DNA of 64,000 nucleotides, from the NCBI RefSeq assembly GCF_014898055.3, contig NW_023602073.1, forward strand, positions 86,470,678 to 86,534,677, given 5' to 3'. The position numbers were made by a program, and so were the translations under genes. The number at the start of each line of letters is the position of its first letter. Position 1 is the stretch's first letter. This DNA is from Talpa occidentalis. Its lineage: Eukaryota; Chordata; Mammalia; Eulipotyphla; Talpidae. Positions 1 to 11,725 of the stretch are shown here, one piece after another. Below the pieces are notes generated by a model, which did no database searches, was not told the DNA's origin, and saw only the letters and a list, made by a program, of their open reading frames with translations.

Positions 1-23
1 CATTTTACAAGATTGGCATATTT

Positions 24-150
24 ACCTATTTCACAAGTGAGGAAATTGAGCTCAGAAGATTGATGTTTCAAAAAAAGTGAGCTAGTTAATGGCTGAGCTG
101 GAATTTAAGCCCCATACCAAAGCCCATGGTCCTAGAATTAAGCACTTTGG
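24..150 (-). repeat. MIR SINE fragment
   Basis: The + strand reads as the reverse complement of the MIR core: a gaggaaattgagctcagaag segment followed by a gctgagctggaatttaagcc segment in the expected order. It is diverged and lacks clear ends, as expected for an ancient mammalian MIR copy. Confidence 0.55.
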
Positions 151-1240
151 TCACATTCTGCTGTGTGTGACCTAGTGTGATTAGGACAGCATCTGCAGGA
201 CTATAAAAGGGAAATAAAAAACGATAAAACAGGCTGAAAAAATACATTATGACACAGTCTCTAGTTATTTAACTGAAAACAAATTTTAGTTAAAAATTTT
301 TGAAACTATGCTAGAAGTGCTATTCTTGCTGCTCTTATTAATGTAGAAGTAAGCAGTGTACAATTTTAAAAAAATATATTTTGCTTTTAGAGGCAACATA
401 AGTTAAACTAGAAAATATGGATCTTTATACCTACTCAAGTATTTGAAATAAAATTACTCTAAAATTCCCATTAAATCACATGCATAATTTAAAAGTATTT
501 AATGAAATTACAGGGGAGAGAAATGACATGCAATATAATGGAAGAAATCAAGAGACTTAGGTACCTGTTCCTGCCCATACGCTCAAATACGGGGGTAAGT
601 GTGTGTGTGTGTGTGGGGGGGAGATGAGCAGGTGTTTAATACAGGAATCTATACAAAACACTGTATTCTAGTATCAACTATCTTCACCACTGCTGATGGA
701 AGACACTATGATTGCTACTTTAACAGAAGTTAGAAATTAAGATGCTTCCCCAAGTTTCTCTCTCATACCTTAACTCAATAACATGTTCAGTAGACAAAGC
801 AGAACTTATTCTTTAGAGTGACTGACAACTTTTTACTTTAAAAGAAGAAAAATACAGGGCGAATGTGGAGCACACACAGTTATTAATAAAACGCGACTTA
901 AAAGCAAAACCAGAACTGAAGTTTCAGGTTACGGTTTATCTGTACCATGGTCTACAACAAAAACACCTACTAGCTCCAAATAAAAAGGTACTGCACACAT
1001 TTCGGTCATATATTCGAATGTGATCTTTTTGAATAAAAATCGTCAATACCTCTGACTCTGGGATCTCTCCCCAACAATGGCCAAGGTGTTCATCTCTGTG
1101 TCTGTCCTGGAATAATCCTTACACAGGTAAGTGCACTCTCACCATGTCAATTCTCCCGGAGATACATCTAAATATAACTTTTTTTCCAGTCCTATTTTGT
1201 AAACCTCCGTTGGAGGCAAAAACCCTCCACGGAACCACAC

Positions 1241-1262
1241 AAACGCCCCTTTACAGGGGCGT
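1241..1262. other. Perfect GC-rich hairpin in TMEM30A intron 1
   Basis: A 9-bp perfect inverted repeat, aacgcccct and aggggcgtt, encloses the four-base loop ttac. A second small palindrome, cctcc-gtt-ggagg, lies just upstream at 1203-1215. Both sit about 300-350 bp into the intron from the donor. The function is unknown; the fold is seen directly, any role is inference. Confidence 0.6.
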
Positions 1263-1550
1263 TCTTCATCTAACCCACCTTCTGCGTTGAGCATTCATTC
1301 CGTCTCTAACGTGTAAAACAGTGAGCGAGAGAAGTTCTGACAAAACTGCAAGTTCAAGAAGTCCACAGAAAAAGAGAAGACTGAGGAAAAGCGAAAGGGC
1401 TGGGAGTGGGGGGAGGAGATTGGGGGTGAGTTATGGGGGGGAGGGCGGGGCCCGCCTGTCCACCTCCAGGAAGCTGAGGATGGGCTGGGGCCAGAGGGAG
1501 GACCCCGCTCCCCAGAAGAGCCAACCCCACCTGCCACTCCCTCCCCTCAC

Positions 1551-1787
1551 CTCGATCTCTCGGATGTTGTTGGAGGTGACGAAGATGCCGATGCCAATGG
1601 GGATGAATATGAGGCCGACGATGAAGAAGGTAGGCAGCACCGTGCCGGCCGTCAGAATGGGCTGCCAAGCGGGCAGCCGTTGCTGTTTGAAGGCCGTGTT
1701 ATCCGGCCTCCGGTTCTTCGTGGTGCCCCCCGGAGGCAACGGGGGCCCGCCATCCACCTCATCCTTCGCGTTATAGTTCATCGCCAT
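1551..1787 (-). CDS. TMEM30A: TMEM30A (CDC50A) coding exon 1: flippase beta subunit, N-terminus
   Basis: TMEM30A/CDC50A pairs with P4-ATPases (for example ATP8A1 and ATP11A/C). It escorts them out of the endoplasmic reticulum and is needed for them to flip phosphatidylserine and other aminophospholipids to the cytosolic leaflet. This exon encodes residues 1-79, starting [15 protein letters not shown] cytosolic N-terminus carries the very conserved stretch [20 protein letters not shown], and the first membrane helix spans about residues 46-71. The exon ends NNIREIE at a phase-0 donor GAG|GTGAGG; beyond it the open frame is intronic. Compared with the human protein as I remember it, differences are few and conservative (around residues 17-25, 53 and 57). 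The start is the first ATG of the family's N-terminus and lies within a CpG island. The remaining exons (ectodomain and second membrane helix) are outside the window. Confidence 0.97.
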
Positions 1788-1861
1788 CGACCCCCAGGGC
1801 GCGGCTCCGCGTCGCGCAGGTGGACCGCCCAGGGGACCCGCCTGCTGACCCGGACCGGAGA

Positions 1862-1872
1862 TGCGCAGGCGC
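1862..1872 (-). promoter_or_regulatory. NRF-1-like site in the TMEM30A leader/core promoter
   Basis: TGCGCAGGCGC closely matches the palindromic NRF-1 consensus YGCGCAYGCGCR. It lies 75-85 bp upstream of the TMEM30A start codon. Confidence 0.5.
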
Positions 1873-2135
1873 CGCAGCCGCTGCCGCCGCCGCCGCCACC
1901 TCCGCTGTAAAGGCGGAAGAGGCGGGACACCCTTACGCAGACGGCCGCTGACCGGAAGCTGGAGTCAGCTGCGGACGCCGGCGGGAGGGAGAGCGGAAGG
2001 AGGGAAGAGACTGAGGGACCAGGGGAGGGGAAAAGGGAGGAAGATGGAAGGGGGAGGGATAAAGGGGACGCACCCTGATCATCTGCCCTGTGACGACAAA
2101 GAGAAGGCCGGACCAACAGAGCGGGGAGCTACGTT

Positions 2136-2178
2136 GCGCTTGCGCGGCTTGGGCTAGCCCAGGCTTCGGCGCTTGCGC
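2136..2178. promoter_or_regulatory. Pair of identical GCGCTTGCGC motifs (NRF-1-like)
   Basis: The ten-base motif GCGCTTGCGC occurs at 2136-2145 and again at 2169-2178, about three helical turns apart. Each differs from the NRF-1 core GCGCATGCGC by one base. Clustered NRF-1-type sites are common in TATA-less CpG-island promoters. Confidence 0.5.
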
Positions 2179-2183
2179 CGTAG

Positions 2184-2272
2184 GTGCGTCTTGGATTCAC
2201 TCGCACTAGCTCGCGTTCACTCACCTCGCCCAGCTGTTGTGTCGTCATGGCGACGGCTGTTGTAGGTCTCAG
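2184..2272 (+). other. Possible first exon of a divergent (antisense) transcript
   Basis: Upstream of TMEM30A on the opposite strand, an ATG at 2247 in fair context (tcATGG) is followed by a short open frame, MATAVVGL, and a strong donor CAG|GTACGT with the intron starting at 2273. CpG-island promoters often fire divergently, so this could start a non-coding or short-ORF RNA. No downstream exon was recognised. Its 5' end is a guess. Confidence 0.25.
2241..2254. promoter_or_regulatory. RFX/X-box-like palindrome, overlapping a YY1-like core
   Basis: GTCGTCATGGCGAC matches the RFX consensus GTTGCCATGGCAAC at 11 of 14 positions. The same bases hold an ATGGCG core that also resembles a YY1 site. 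Which factor binds, if any, cannot be decided here. Confidence 0.35.
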
Positions 2273-2363
2273 GTACGTACGATCCAGCAGGACTGGCCCA
2301 CATCCGTCAGCTCGGGATCTTCCGGTGAAGAAGTCTTTTATGGTGACTTCGGCGCCGGACAGG

Positions 2364-2651
2364 TTTTTTTTTTGTTTTTTTTTTTTTAAGATTTATTCAC
2401 TTAAGCATACAAGAGCTGGGGCACAGGCCAGAGGCGTGGGGTACGGGGAGAGGCGTCACCAGAGACCGAGCGGGGAGCAGAACAGGCAGACTGACTGAAA
2501 TACACTGCTGAGAAGCAGCAGGCGAGATAAGAGAGGTCGGCTGCGCCATGTGGGATTCTCCCTGGCCGGCCAGGGATCGAACTCGTGTTGCGGAGGCCTT
2601 GGACTGCTTAATAGTGCGGTGCTTAACCCCTTGCGCCACCAGGGAGGCCCA
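2364..2651 (-). mobile_element. tRNA-derived SINE, head type A
   Basis: The element is in minus orientation: its head (gggcctccctggtggcgc) is at about 2650 and its T-rich complement of the A tail at 2364-2387. The body carries the gcgagataagagagg and gctggggcacaggcc blocks shared with the other SINEs listed here. Imperfect flanking repeats, ccggacagg and cggaacagg, are the likely target-site duplication. It keeps many CpGs, so it is either young or shielded from methylation beside the TMEM30A island. Confidence 0.85.
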
Positions 2652-2660
2652 CGGAACAGG

Positions 2661-5600
2661 TTTTTATTTTACCTTGAAGCACTCTGTAGAGGGAATCAGA
2701 GAATTAAGGAGATCGCACTTAGGGAACTTGAGCCTGGTGGGATTGGCAGTATTTAATGAGATTATAAAACCGCGACTTTTTAAAGTAAGCCGCCACTCTA
2801 GGTCCAAGTTTAAGCGCTTAAGGGAGATGCACGATGGGTAATCTTTTGTCCTATAGCCAAGAATAAATTGTGTGACTTGGTTAATCCCCTTGTACAGTCG
2901 CTAGGCTATTCTCATTTATTTTTCCTCCACTAATGAGCTTCACTTTACTTTTTAATTTTTCTGTGTCCGCGTTTGTCTTGCACATTCATTTGACAAGTCT
3001 TTTGTCGCAAAGTGTAACTCTTTACCACCAAGTCATTACTATGAAATGAGATACTAAGCAGACAGTTTGGGGAGGAAAAGATTAGACCTTTACATTTGGT
3101 TCTTCTAGTTTGGCAAGTCGAGTCAACATCAGGCAGATTTATAAAAGGGGGAAAAGTTTAATAAAAACAGGTACTTCTACAGTGTACATGGGGAGAGGTC
3201 CAGTTAAAATTGAGTAACTTGCCAAAATGACTTAGTCATCTTAACCTAAGCTGATGAGGGGATGGGGAGGTTCTGGGAGTTAATTAAGGGAGGTCTCCAT
3301 AAAAGGTACTGTAAAAAAGAGTATATCTGTTACTCAAATTTAAATTACAACTTGCATCCTGAACCCCTCCTAAGATATAATCGTTGTGTCAGAGACACCA
3401 TAGTGTTACAAAATTGCTTCCCTACCCTTTAAAATGGTCACGTGTATATTGTGCTCCAAGGAATATTCATTATATAAAAAGTGACCGTATCCCATAAAAC
3501 CCAACTAAAAATTAAATAGTAGTAACCTCTCTGGACTGGATGGAGAAGATTTTTCCTCCACTTTGCACATTGTATTTTCCAAAATGTCTGTAGTAAGCAT
3601 ATATTTGTAAAAATACTCTTTAAGCATATGCAATCCACATTATACTGGAGTTTTTGAAATCTAGAGAATTCAGAGTCATCCTCTGGCTTTGAAAGTAACT
3701 CCTCATCAGAAAACAAATACCCAGACTTTATTTTCTTTAAGACTTTGTCTTCAGTTATGTCTTTGGAAAGTAAAAGAAGGAAAAGGAAAAGTGCTAGGAC
3801 TTCATAATTTACAATTAAGTATATTTCCAAAATTGCTACATTCTCAAGCTGTGAGCCAATCAAATATTTACCTTGCAGATAATTGACTTGCTTGGTTTGC
3901 TCTTATATATCGCTCAAATTCTTAGCACTGGTACTATAAGTAGATCTGCATTTTATATGTCCTGTGTAAATTTACTTTCAATCTCAAGCTTAAAGGGAAA
4001 TTATCAATCTCAGTTTATGGAGAAGGTGTGGGGTCCTTTTATTTTCTGTTGAGGAGTAAATATGCTTGTAACAATATAAGAGAAGTCAAAAGTATGAAGT
4101 ATAAGATTTTTTTCTCCTCATTTCTGCCTGTTATATCATCCCATCCGCTAAATGTGATGGTTCCTTAGGAGATTTGCTATTCCAGCATTCTCTATACATA
4201 ATTGATTATTTTGCCTTGTTTATTTTTTTTTTTGTTGCTCTACTGATGTGAGTGATCACTATTTTTAGTTTTATTTGTTCTTTGAAAAGATTATTTAACA
4301 CCTTGTCTTTTTTTTTCCTTTTGGAAATTATACCTTTATAGCCTTGTAGATTTGAAAGCTTCCTTGATTTTTAAGTAAAACTTAATTTTCAAAATGGACT
4401 GTAATAGGGTGGTCCCCAGGAAAAGGGGAAGTTCCAGGTTTTCTTTCCCACCCAAAGGAGAGTAGAGCTGAGCAGGGAGGAGAAGAAGCTGGAGAGAAGA
4501 CCTGGGTAGGGAGGAGACAGGACAGAGCAAGAAGGAGACCTGAAGGAGGCACATGGAGCAGAGAGACATGTGAAGAAGCTGCTCTTGGTTTTTTGTCCTG
4601 GACTAGTTGAAATAGATGTGAGTGAGAGACAGTGGGGAGGCTAACAATGGCAGCTTTTATCTTGATTTTGATTTGCTCTTTTTCTCCCAGACTTGTCTGG
4701 CTGTTTTTGACCCTTTATCATGGGTCCCCCGGCCGGAAGGTGCTTTCTACTTGTGACAGGCTTTCAGGCCTTGCTTTGGGCCAGTCCTGTTTGGCTGGAC
4801 TTTTAAACAGTGGTTGCTCAGAGTGGCTGGTGTATGTGCCTTTGATGATACATTTTAATAGCATTAAATAACATTTGTATTGTTCAAATGATTGTTCTTT
4901 TTCTAATTCCTAGTAAAAGTAGAATTTGTATAGCTAAATGACATTGATCAATGCTGGCTACCAGATCAACATATGATACCAAATGCTGGTCTCTATTTCC
5001 TTTACCCAATAAAAGGAAACAGAGTTTGAGGAAGAGAGTAGTTCAGTTTGTTGACAAATTGAGGAAGGCAGCAGACTGGTGTCTGAAAGACCACTGTCCT
5101 GCTCTTTGGTAACAGGCAGGGGTATTTATCCAGAGTTACAAGGGAGTAGAAGGGGGAAGTGGGCAAGGGTCAGCGTGTTTATCCTTGCAACACAAATTTC
5201 TGGAGCTTTTGGTTGAGGCCAGGTTGCTTTCCCTATCACCTGGTGATCAGCAATCAGATACTGTCTTCCTAATGATGCTCTTTTCCCTCTCAATGTAAGA
5301 AAATAATGTTTTTAAACCTAGAGAGTAAGTGAGGAAATGGGAGAGCTTATCTGGTGGGACAGAAAGAAAGACAAGTCATTCATTCCTGTTTCATAAGCGT
5401 GCTATAAATGCATGAGCCCAAATATAAAAGTAAATCCAAGAGATAAACACATACAAACCCAACAATTAGAAAGGTGTACATGAATACCTTTTGGAAGGGA
5501 GGTCTTATAATTTTCCTTTTTTAGTTCAGCTGGTTGTGTTCAGGCCACTGAACTAGGTAGCCAGAAACAGAGAAGAAAAAAAAATATTGAGTAACTGTTA

Positions 5601-7355
5601 AGTAACTTCGGAATTAAGAAAAGGAAATAAGTTATTTGGCCAAAGTGCCACACCTATTTTTAGCCTCTTTTGGTGTCTTTTGCTTTTAGCTCTCTAACTT
5701 CTAACCATATTCAGACATGTTGCTTAACAATATTTAAGAAAGTTGAAGAAAGCTGAGAAATGTGCCATTTTTTTTTCTTTTTTTACCAGTGTAAATTTCC
5801 GAGAAACTTCTTAGGGACTGGAAATGGGTTGAATTGTTCTCAAATTTAAGCAAGTATTTTTGCTTGTTTATTTTTGGAGGAAAATATTTTTTTTCTCTTC
5901 AATTAATCATGGCAGCTTGTTTTAGAGAACTTTGGAAGGACTGAATAATATCCATTTTTATTTATCCAAAAAGATTCTTAGGAAATAAGTGATATATTAT
6001 AGAATTTGTTTAATAAATTTGTTTTCTTATTTGGTGCATCAAAGAATGGTTTAAACTGATTTTGAAAAGTTACTTTTTAAATAAAGTTATTAACCTTTTC
6101 CTTATTTTTATGTAGTGTCTTTTTTACCAAGATTGTCTTATAGTCACTAAACTTTTTCAGTTGCACATTTAAGGAAATCCCTTTGTTTTCACACTGAGAT
6201 TCTCTGATTACCCTGAGGTCATTGATGGCTAGATCAAAGATTTTGCGGGTACACTGAAAAAGCACTGTCAGTGGTCAGAAATACAAGTTAAGCAAGATAC
6301 TTTTCTGGTTAGTCCATTAGAGGAAAGCACAATACCAAAATTCCATAGTAGACAGCCTAACAACTTTGTTTTGGGAAGGAAATAAGGTTGCATTTCTCAT
6401 AATTCCACACTTTTCTTTAAAGAATACAATTCTAATAAGACATCGATTTTGACTTTAAATTGCAGTTTCTCCTAGTTGATTGGATCCCATGGTATATATT
6501 TTCCCACTAGTGCTATCAATTATAGATCAATTTTAGATAACATTTTTCCATTTTAGATGAACATTTCTTCTTATCTGCAAATAATCAAATTAGCATCAGA
6601 CAAGAGAAAAAAATCAAGTTTAATAATAACATGTGTACCATATACCTCCTGCATACCTAGGAGTGACCTAATAAAATTGAGTAACTCTTTGAAATGGCCT
6701 GTCACCTCTTTAAATAGCTTCAGCTTAAGACAAAAGGCACTGGGGGAGGGAAAAAAGGAGGGTGAAGGGTATTTAAGTTGCTGCCTTAGGTCACTGATGA
6801 TTTAAAGAGATTTGATTTTCCTGGATCACCTTTATAAATGGAGATTTTCATTATACATGTAAATTGCCCTTACAAAAGGGCAACCTCCACCCAGTTTTCA
6901 GAGCCCTTCTATGAAATTATCCTTAAGTGAAAGAGACACATTTTGGGGTGGCAAATTTTTCTCCCCTACACCTTCAAATATGATGTTGCCATCTCTTGGT
7001 TGATGGCAAATCAATATCAATTACTTGTATAATAGTGAAATTATTTGCAGGAACAGGGAGCAGAGGAGGGAAGAGATTTTCCTTGCTCCATGAGAATCAA
7101 GAGATAAAGGAAAGTGGGTTTTTTTAAATGTTAATCCCTTATAAATCAAGTTTGGATTATTTTTAGACTTACTTTCAACTCAAATTTTTCTGTTTTCATG
7201 TTTAAATTATTGAATGGGGGAGTGGTAGACATTTCATCTTTTGTATTTTGAAACATTTGTGTCATTACTACCTATGAAACTATACTCATTGAATTTTTTT
7301 TTTTTTTAATAATTCCAACACATTCTGAAAGTGAAACAGCCTAAGTAAAAGAAAT
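2661..7355. other. Intergenic stretch without recognisable gene
   Basis: AT-rich DNA between TMEM30A and FILIP1. At 3438-3863 the minus strand has a 142-codon open frame, partly with coding-like acidic composition, that I cannot assign. About 4430-5300 is richer in GC and purines and looks repeat-derived, possibly LTR material, but I cannot name a family. Elsewhere I see only simple A/T runs. Confidence 0.6.
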
Positions 7356-7825
7356 TGTGTGCTGGTAAGATAAGAGTTGCCCCAAATCCTGTTTGATCAG
7401 GTGGATTCACAAGTCATGTTCCAACATTCTGTCCAAATTCAGTGTTTTGTCTACTTAGAGGAAAGCTGTCCAAACAGTTTAACTCACAAGACTGACCAAA
7501 GGTGCCATGCTAGACAAAACATGTTAGATCTATCCTGGCTAATGGGTATTTTACAATTAGCTGGAAGGGGAGGGCTGAGAATCCTGCATATGCAGTTAGA
7601 AATATAACACATTCCTTGGTGTAGCTCAGTCCACAAGCTATGATTCTACTCTCCTTCACCCTACTTCTTTGCCACAGGTAAGCTAAATTCTCTTTTCTGG
7701 CACTGGTTCCCTACTGCACGAGCCTCTAATAAAGCTTTGCCTGGTTCAATTTCACCTACCACACTCCGGTGAATTCTTTCTATAGAGAGCTAAGAACCCA
7801 CTATTTTGTGTTGGGGTCTGTAACA
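7356..7825 (+). mobile_element. Probable solo LTR of an endogenous retrovirus (gammaretrovirus-like)
   Basis: A block of about 470 bp begins TGTG and ends CTGTAACA. Near its 3' end it carries AATAAAGCTTTGCC, a poly(A) signal arrangement typical of class I (ERV1) LTRs. The flanking four bases are aaat on the left and aaag on the right, a near match to the 4-bp duplication made by this class. No primer-binding site or internal retroviral gene follows on the right, so it is best read as a solo LTR. The family is not identified. Confidence 0.45.
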
Positions 7826-10800
7826 AAAGGGCAACTCACAAAATAAATGTGAAAGTCACTTTCATTGACTCTGAAAAGTAAAAACCTTTTTAATCAATGG
7901 AACTAATTTTTTAAAAGAGCAAAGACCAAAACCTCCTAGGGCCTCCTCCCTCTGTCCAGCACATTACAAGAGACACAGTAAGCAGGGGGTCTAGCAAACT
8001 TGCACCACATCATTTTTATTGTCACTGAATCTTCTGGGAAGAATAGGCTGCACTTACCATCTTTAATTCCTAAACCTCATCATGGTAGCAGACAGCCTGA
8101 GGGGCACCGTGGAACCCCAAAACCTACATGTGCTAAAGAGGTTTCAGCCATCCACCACCTAAAGACAAAGCACATTCTTAGTGTGAAAGAGCTTCAACAA
8201 GATAGTGTGTGGAAAGAGAAAAGACATAAATTTTTCAATAAAACACCTAAAGTCACCTCTCCCCTTGTGGGTAAATGCCCAGCCGAATAGGGTTGGCCCA
8301 AAGCAGGGCTGCTGAGGCCTGAAAATTTGCCACAAATCTAAGGGAACAATAGGGAAAGGGCAAAAGGGACCAACCAGGCCAAGTCTGGAGTGAAAGGCGC
8401 AAAATCATAGCCCAATTCAAGGTAACAACTGTCATTATCAGCCCCCATGTGGGTCTTTCACCCACATCTCTTCCAAGTGTCTCTGTCTCAACACCATCTC
8501 CTTCATGTCCCCCAAGTCACTGGTGAAGTCCTAAGCCAAGAAGCAAGTGGGCCCTTCTTCACATGTCTCTGCTCTATGTACCTCCTCCAAGTCTTCTAAG
8601 TCTTCTCCAGCTTCCCCTTGCTGCTCAGCTTCACCTTTCATTAGATGGGACAGAGACGTGGAACATGCCCTTTTTATGGAGATTACACTATAACGATCAC
8701 TGAGCAACACACTGCTTCCTATCTTTAGCCCCTAGTGCCACCAACACTGCCTTACTTATTCCTATTCATCAAAATTCAATTTAGGAATTTGTGGAATATT
8801 TGTTCCTCAGACTGAGCTAAGAACTGCTCGAGCTCAAGGCAATTTATATATGTCTATTCCTGCATGTACATGATATTGAAAAATATCTGTTTATGACTGT
8901 CTTTCCTACCAGATACACACTTAAGTTCAGATACTGTTTTTATTCATTTCTGTCTCCAGTTCCTCAAAAATGCCTAGGATATAAAAAGTCTCAAATGAAT
9001 CTTGCTGACCTAACCCGACCTAATCTCATTGAACTCACACATTGTCAGGAGAAAAGCAATTGTGAGCAAATAAAATACAGTGAGGTCTGTGCCATAAAAG
9101 ATGTGTGCACAAAGAGTATAGGAGACTGCAGAGGTACCACACCTTAACCTCTTTATGATGTCAAAAACTTAATTGTGAGGAAACAGATCCTATGGCCTGA
9201 GAGATACTGTGCTTTCCCACACAGAAGAGAATAGGACCAAAAATAAGAGAATATAAGGAAAGTTGAACCTTATACTACATTAATTACTGAGGATTTATAA
9301 TACTCTATACTCTGACTGATGAATTTCTTTTTCTCAAGCAAGTTCTTAGCAGGTTGCCATTGCCCTGGATCTAGAACTCTGTAATTTTCTCAATATGTTC
9401 TCTTCTTTCAATAAGTGTCACCTGATATGGGGAACTGATGATCCATCCAGGGTGAGCCTTAGGCTATTACCGCTACTTAAAGAATATAGATTATTTTAAG
9501 AGCTATGAGGATCCTAGAAACTTAAGAAAACCCATCCTTGCTCATTTGGTTCCCCTTTTCCTAGTTAAAAATGCAATCACCACCACCCCCTTTTCATGAC
9601 CTGGAAGATCATGGTTTGAAGAAACCATTCAGGTCTAGGTATATCAGTAAACTTCTGCTACCTTATCTGAGAAACTTACTGTTTCTCTATTGAGAGTAAA
9701 AAGATGAGGTTTCTCCCTCCCCCTCCCTTTGAGACCCCAGGTCCTTAACAACAGAAAATAAATAACCTTGTAACACTTCATTTTACTTTAGGCTTTATAA
9801 CCATGTAAATTCTTAATATGCATGTAGTTAAATTTTGACCTTTTCTCCTACTTATCTTTCTGATGCTAATTTGTTCATCCAGGCTTAGAAGATACCAAAT
9901 AGAGTGGGAATTTTCCCTATACCCCAACACCTCCATTTCTGGGAGGTACACAGTTTGTTAACTTATATAGTCCGTTTTCCCTACTGCCTTCTTGTACAAT
10001 CATCTTGTACATTCTTTGTAAAGGTAGCATAGACTGACCATCTGTGGTATGTTAAAATGAAGGACCTTTGTCTTTGTAGAAGATCCCTTAGAATCAGTGA
10101 TTAATGGAGTCTTCTTATTTAATCTATATATCCTGCCTCTGAAACCATTAATGGGCACAATTTCATGCAAGGCAGAATCAGCAGCCAGAACAATTTGTTT
10201 AGGAAGATTTGGCACAGATACCTGGGCTGAGCTCATACTGCTAATGGAGGAAACTTTTGGAGTTAGGAGTCAATAACTAGGTGAATATAAAATCCCTTGC
10301 CATTTTAACTCAACTTATGCCTTGCTCTCCGAGAGACAAGACGTGCACTGAAAACCAAAGAGGCCAAAAGTGAGAATGTGGTTATGGTCATTGGAAAGGT
10401 CTGAAACTGGGGAAAAGAGACAGGGCAAATGGAAGAAAATTCCTTACTTTAGAAGGAATTGTATTGCCTTCTGCAAACATCCAGTATTTTGTGTTAACTA
10501 TGAAGACTATGCAAGTCCTGCCTTTAAGAAGTTTAAAAATTGCAGAGACAGCTTTATACACCAATGTAGTTAATATAAGGCAGAATGGGACAAATGGACT
10601 CCTAGAGAGAGAGAAAAGATTTTTTCCCAGTGGTGCTTATCTCTGAAAGAAATGCTGAAAATAATTACAGAGGAAACTAAAAGGGGACTGATTGTCTTTT
10701 TAAAAAATTATTTGTGAATTCCATGCAACTGGATTTCAGCAATTATCTGTAAATCAATTTTGGTATACCTCAAACCATGAAGTCAGTGAGGAGGTTTGCC

Positions 10801-11417
10801 CCAATTGAAAGGAGGCCTCAGTGTTAGACATCTTTCTTGCCTTCCTTGGAATGTTGTTAAATACAAATTTCAAAAGTAAATTTTAATGAGATTCAAAAAA
10901 TAATAATAATAATGGGCAATGTGCCCCACTGCCAAGTAGCTAAGACTAGAAAGTTGTCCAGAGTCTCCACCCAAGGGAAGAACCTGGTGCTCATTAAAGG
11001 TTATTCTAGTCCAGGGCTCCAGGGAAACAAATCTATCTGAGTAAATCTGGTGGAAAGTCTGAGACCCATGGGAAGTCATGAAATAAACGAAATAAACACA
11101 CAATAACTTTTGGCCAATTCTCTTAACCATCTGTACCAAAAGGCTCGACTTCACCAAAAAAAAAAAAAAAAAAGGCCACTGAGCTGTCATGTGGGTAAAA
11201 CCCCCAATACCTGCAACTTTCTTAAGGAAAGTATCTTCATTTAAACATCATTCTTGCCTACTTTTTTGATCCACTTTTTTTTTAATAATAAGAGAAGCCT
11301 ATTCCTTTATCCAAAATGAGCCAAAAATAAGGAGTCAGAGCACAGCCCCACCCTCACCCCTATTACAGCTTTACTAAAAGCTTTACCCAATTTACTATGG
11401 AGAGTCTGGTCTGTGGA
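7826..11417. other. Intergenic stretch without recognisable gene
   Basis: Part of 7,900-8,650 is less AT-rich than the flanks and may derive from old repeats, but I could not assign it. Short open frames here carry no family signature. Small A runs at 11157-11173 and T runs at 11275-11283 are simple low-complexity DNA. Confidence 0.55.
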
Positions 11418-11725
11418 CTCCTGGCAAAATCTTAATTTTTTTTTTTTGAAGATTTATTTATTTATGCATACAAGAGCTGGGGTACGGGCCAGAGATGCAG
11501 GGGGTGAGAGGATTCACCAGAGACAGAGTGGGGAACAGAACAGGCAGACTGATTGAAATACACTGCCAAGAGGAGCAGTGGGCGAGTCAGGAGAGGTCTG
11601 CTGTACCATGTGGGTTACTCCCTGGCTGGCCAGGGATCAAACTCATGCTGCAGAGGCTGCGGATTGCTTCGTATGTTGCTTAACCCCTTGCACTACCAGG
11701 GAGGCCCCTCCTGGCAAAATCTTAA
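11418..11725 (-). mobile_element. tRNA-derived SINE, head type A, with perfect 18-bp TSD
   Basis: A full-length minus-oriented SINE at about 11436-11707 is flanked by perfect 18-bp copies of ctcctggcaaaatcttaa at 11418-11435 and 11708-11725. The head lies on the right, and the complement of the A tail on the left. The perfect duplication shows L1-type target-primed insertion and relative youth. Confidence 0.93.

Larger units (their letters stand above)
1..1550 (-). other. TMEM30A: TMEM30A intron 1 (donor end, partial)
   Basis: This is the 5' part of the first TMEM30A intron; the gene runs right to left and continues beyond the window. The donor reads GAG|GTGAGG on the minus strand with the intron starting at 1550. 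The stretch holds a MIR remnant at its far end, a short GT run near 600-616 followed by a G run, and two GC-rich hairpins near 1203-1262. I see no second exon in it; exon 2 must lie left of the window. Confidence 0.9.
1430..2345 (-). promoter_or_regulatory. TMEM30A: CpG-island promoter of TMEM30A
   Basis: About 0.9 kb of CpG-rich, GC-rich DNA covers exon 1 and its upstream side, in sharp contrast with the AT-rich surroundings. It contains a short GCC-triplet run at 1883-1897 in the 5' leader or core promoter. No TATA box is apparent, fitting a ubiquitously expressed housekeeping gene. The precise transcription start cannot be read from sequence. The island ends where a SINE begins at about 2364. 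Confidence 0.85.

Noticed and set aside
1321..1776. Open frames on both strands over TMEM30A exon 1
   Set aside because: High GC content removes stop codons by chance; only the minus frame from 1787 matches a known protein and ends at a proper donor.
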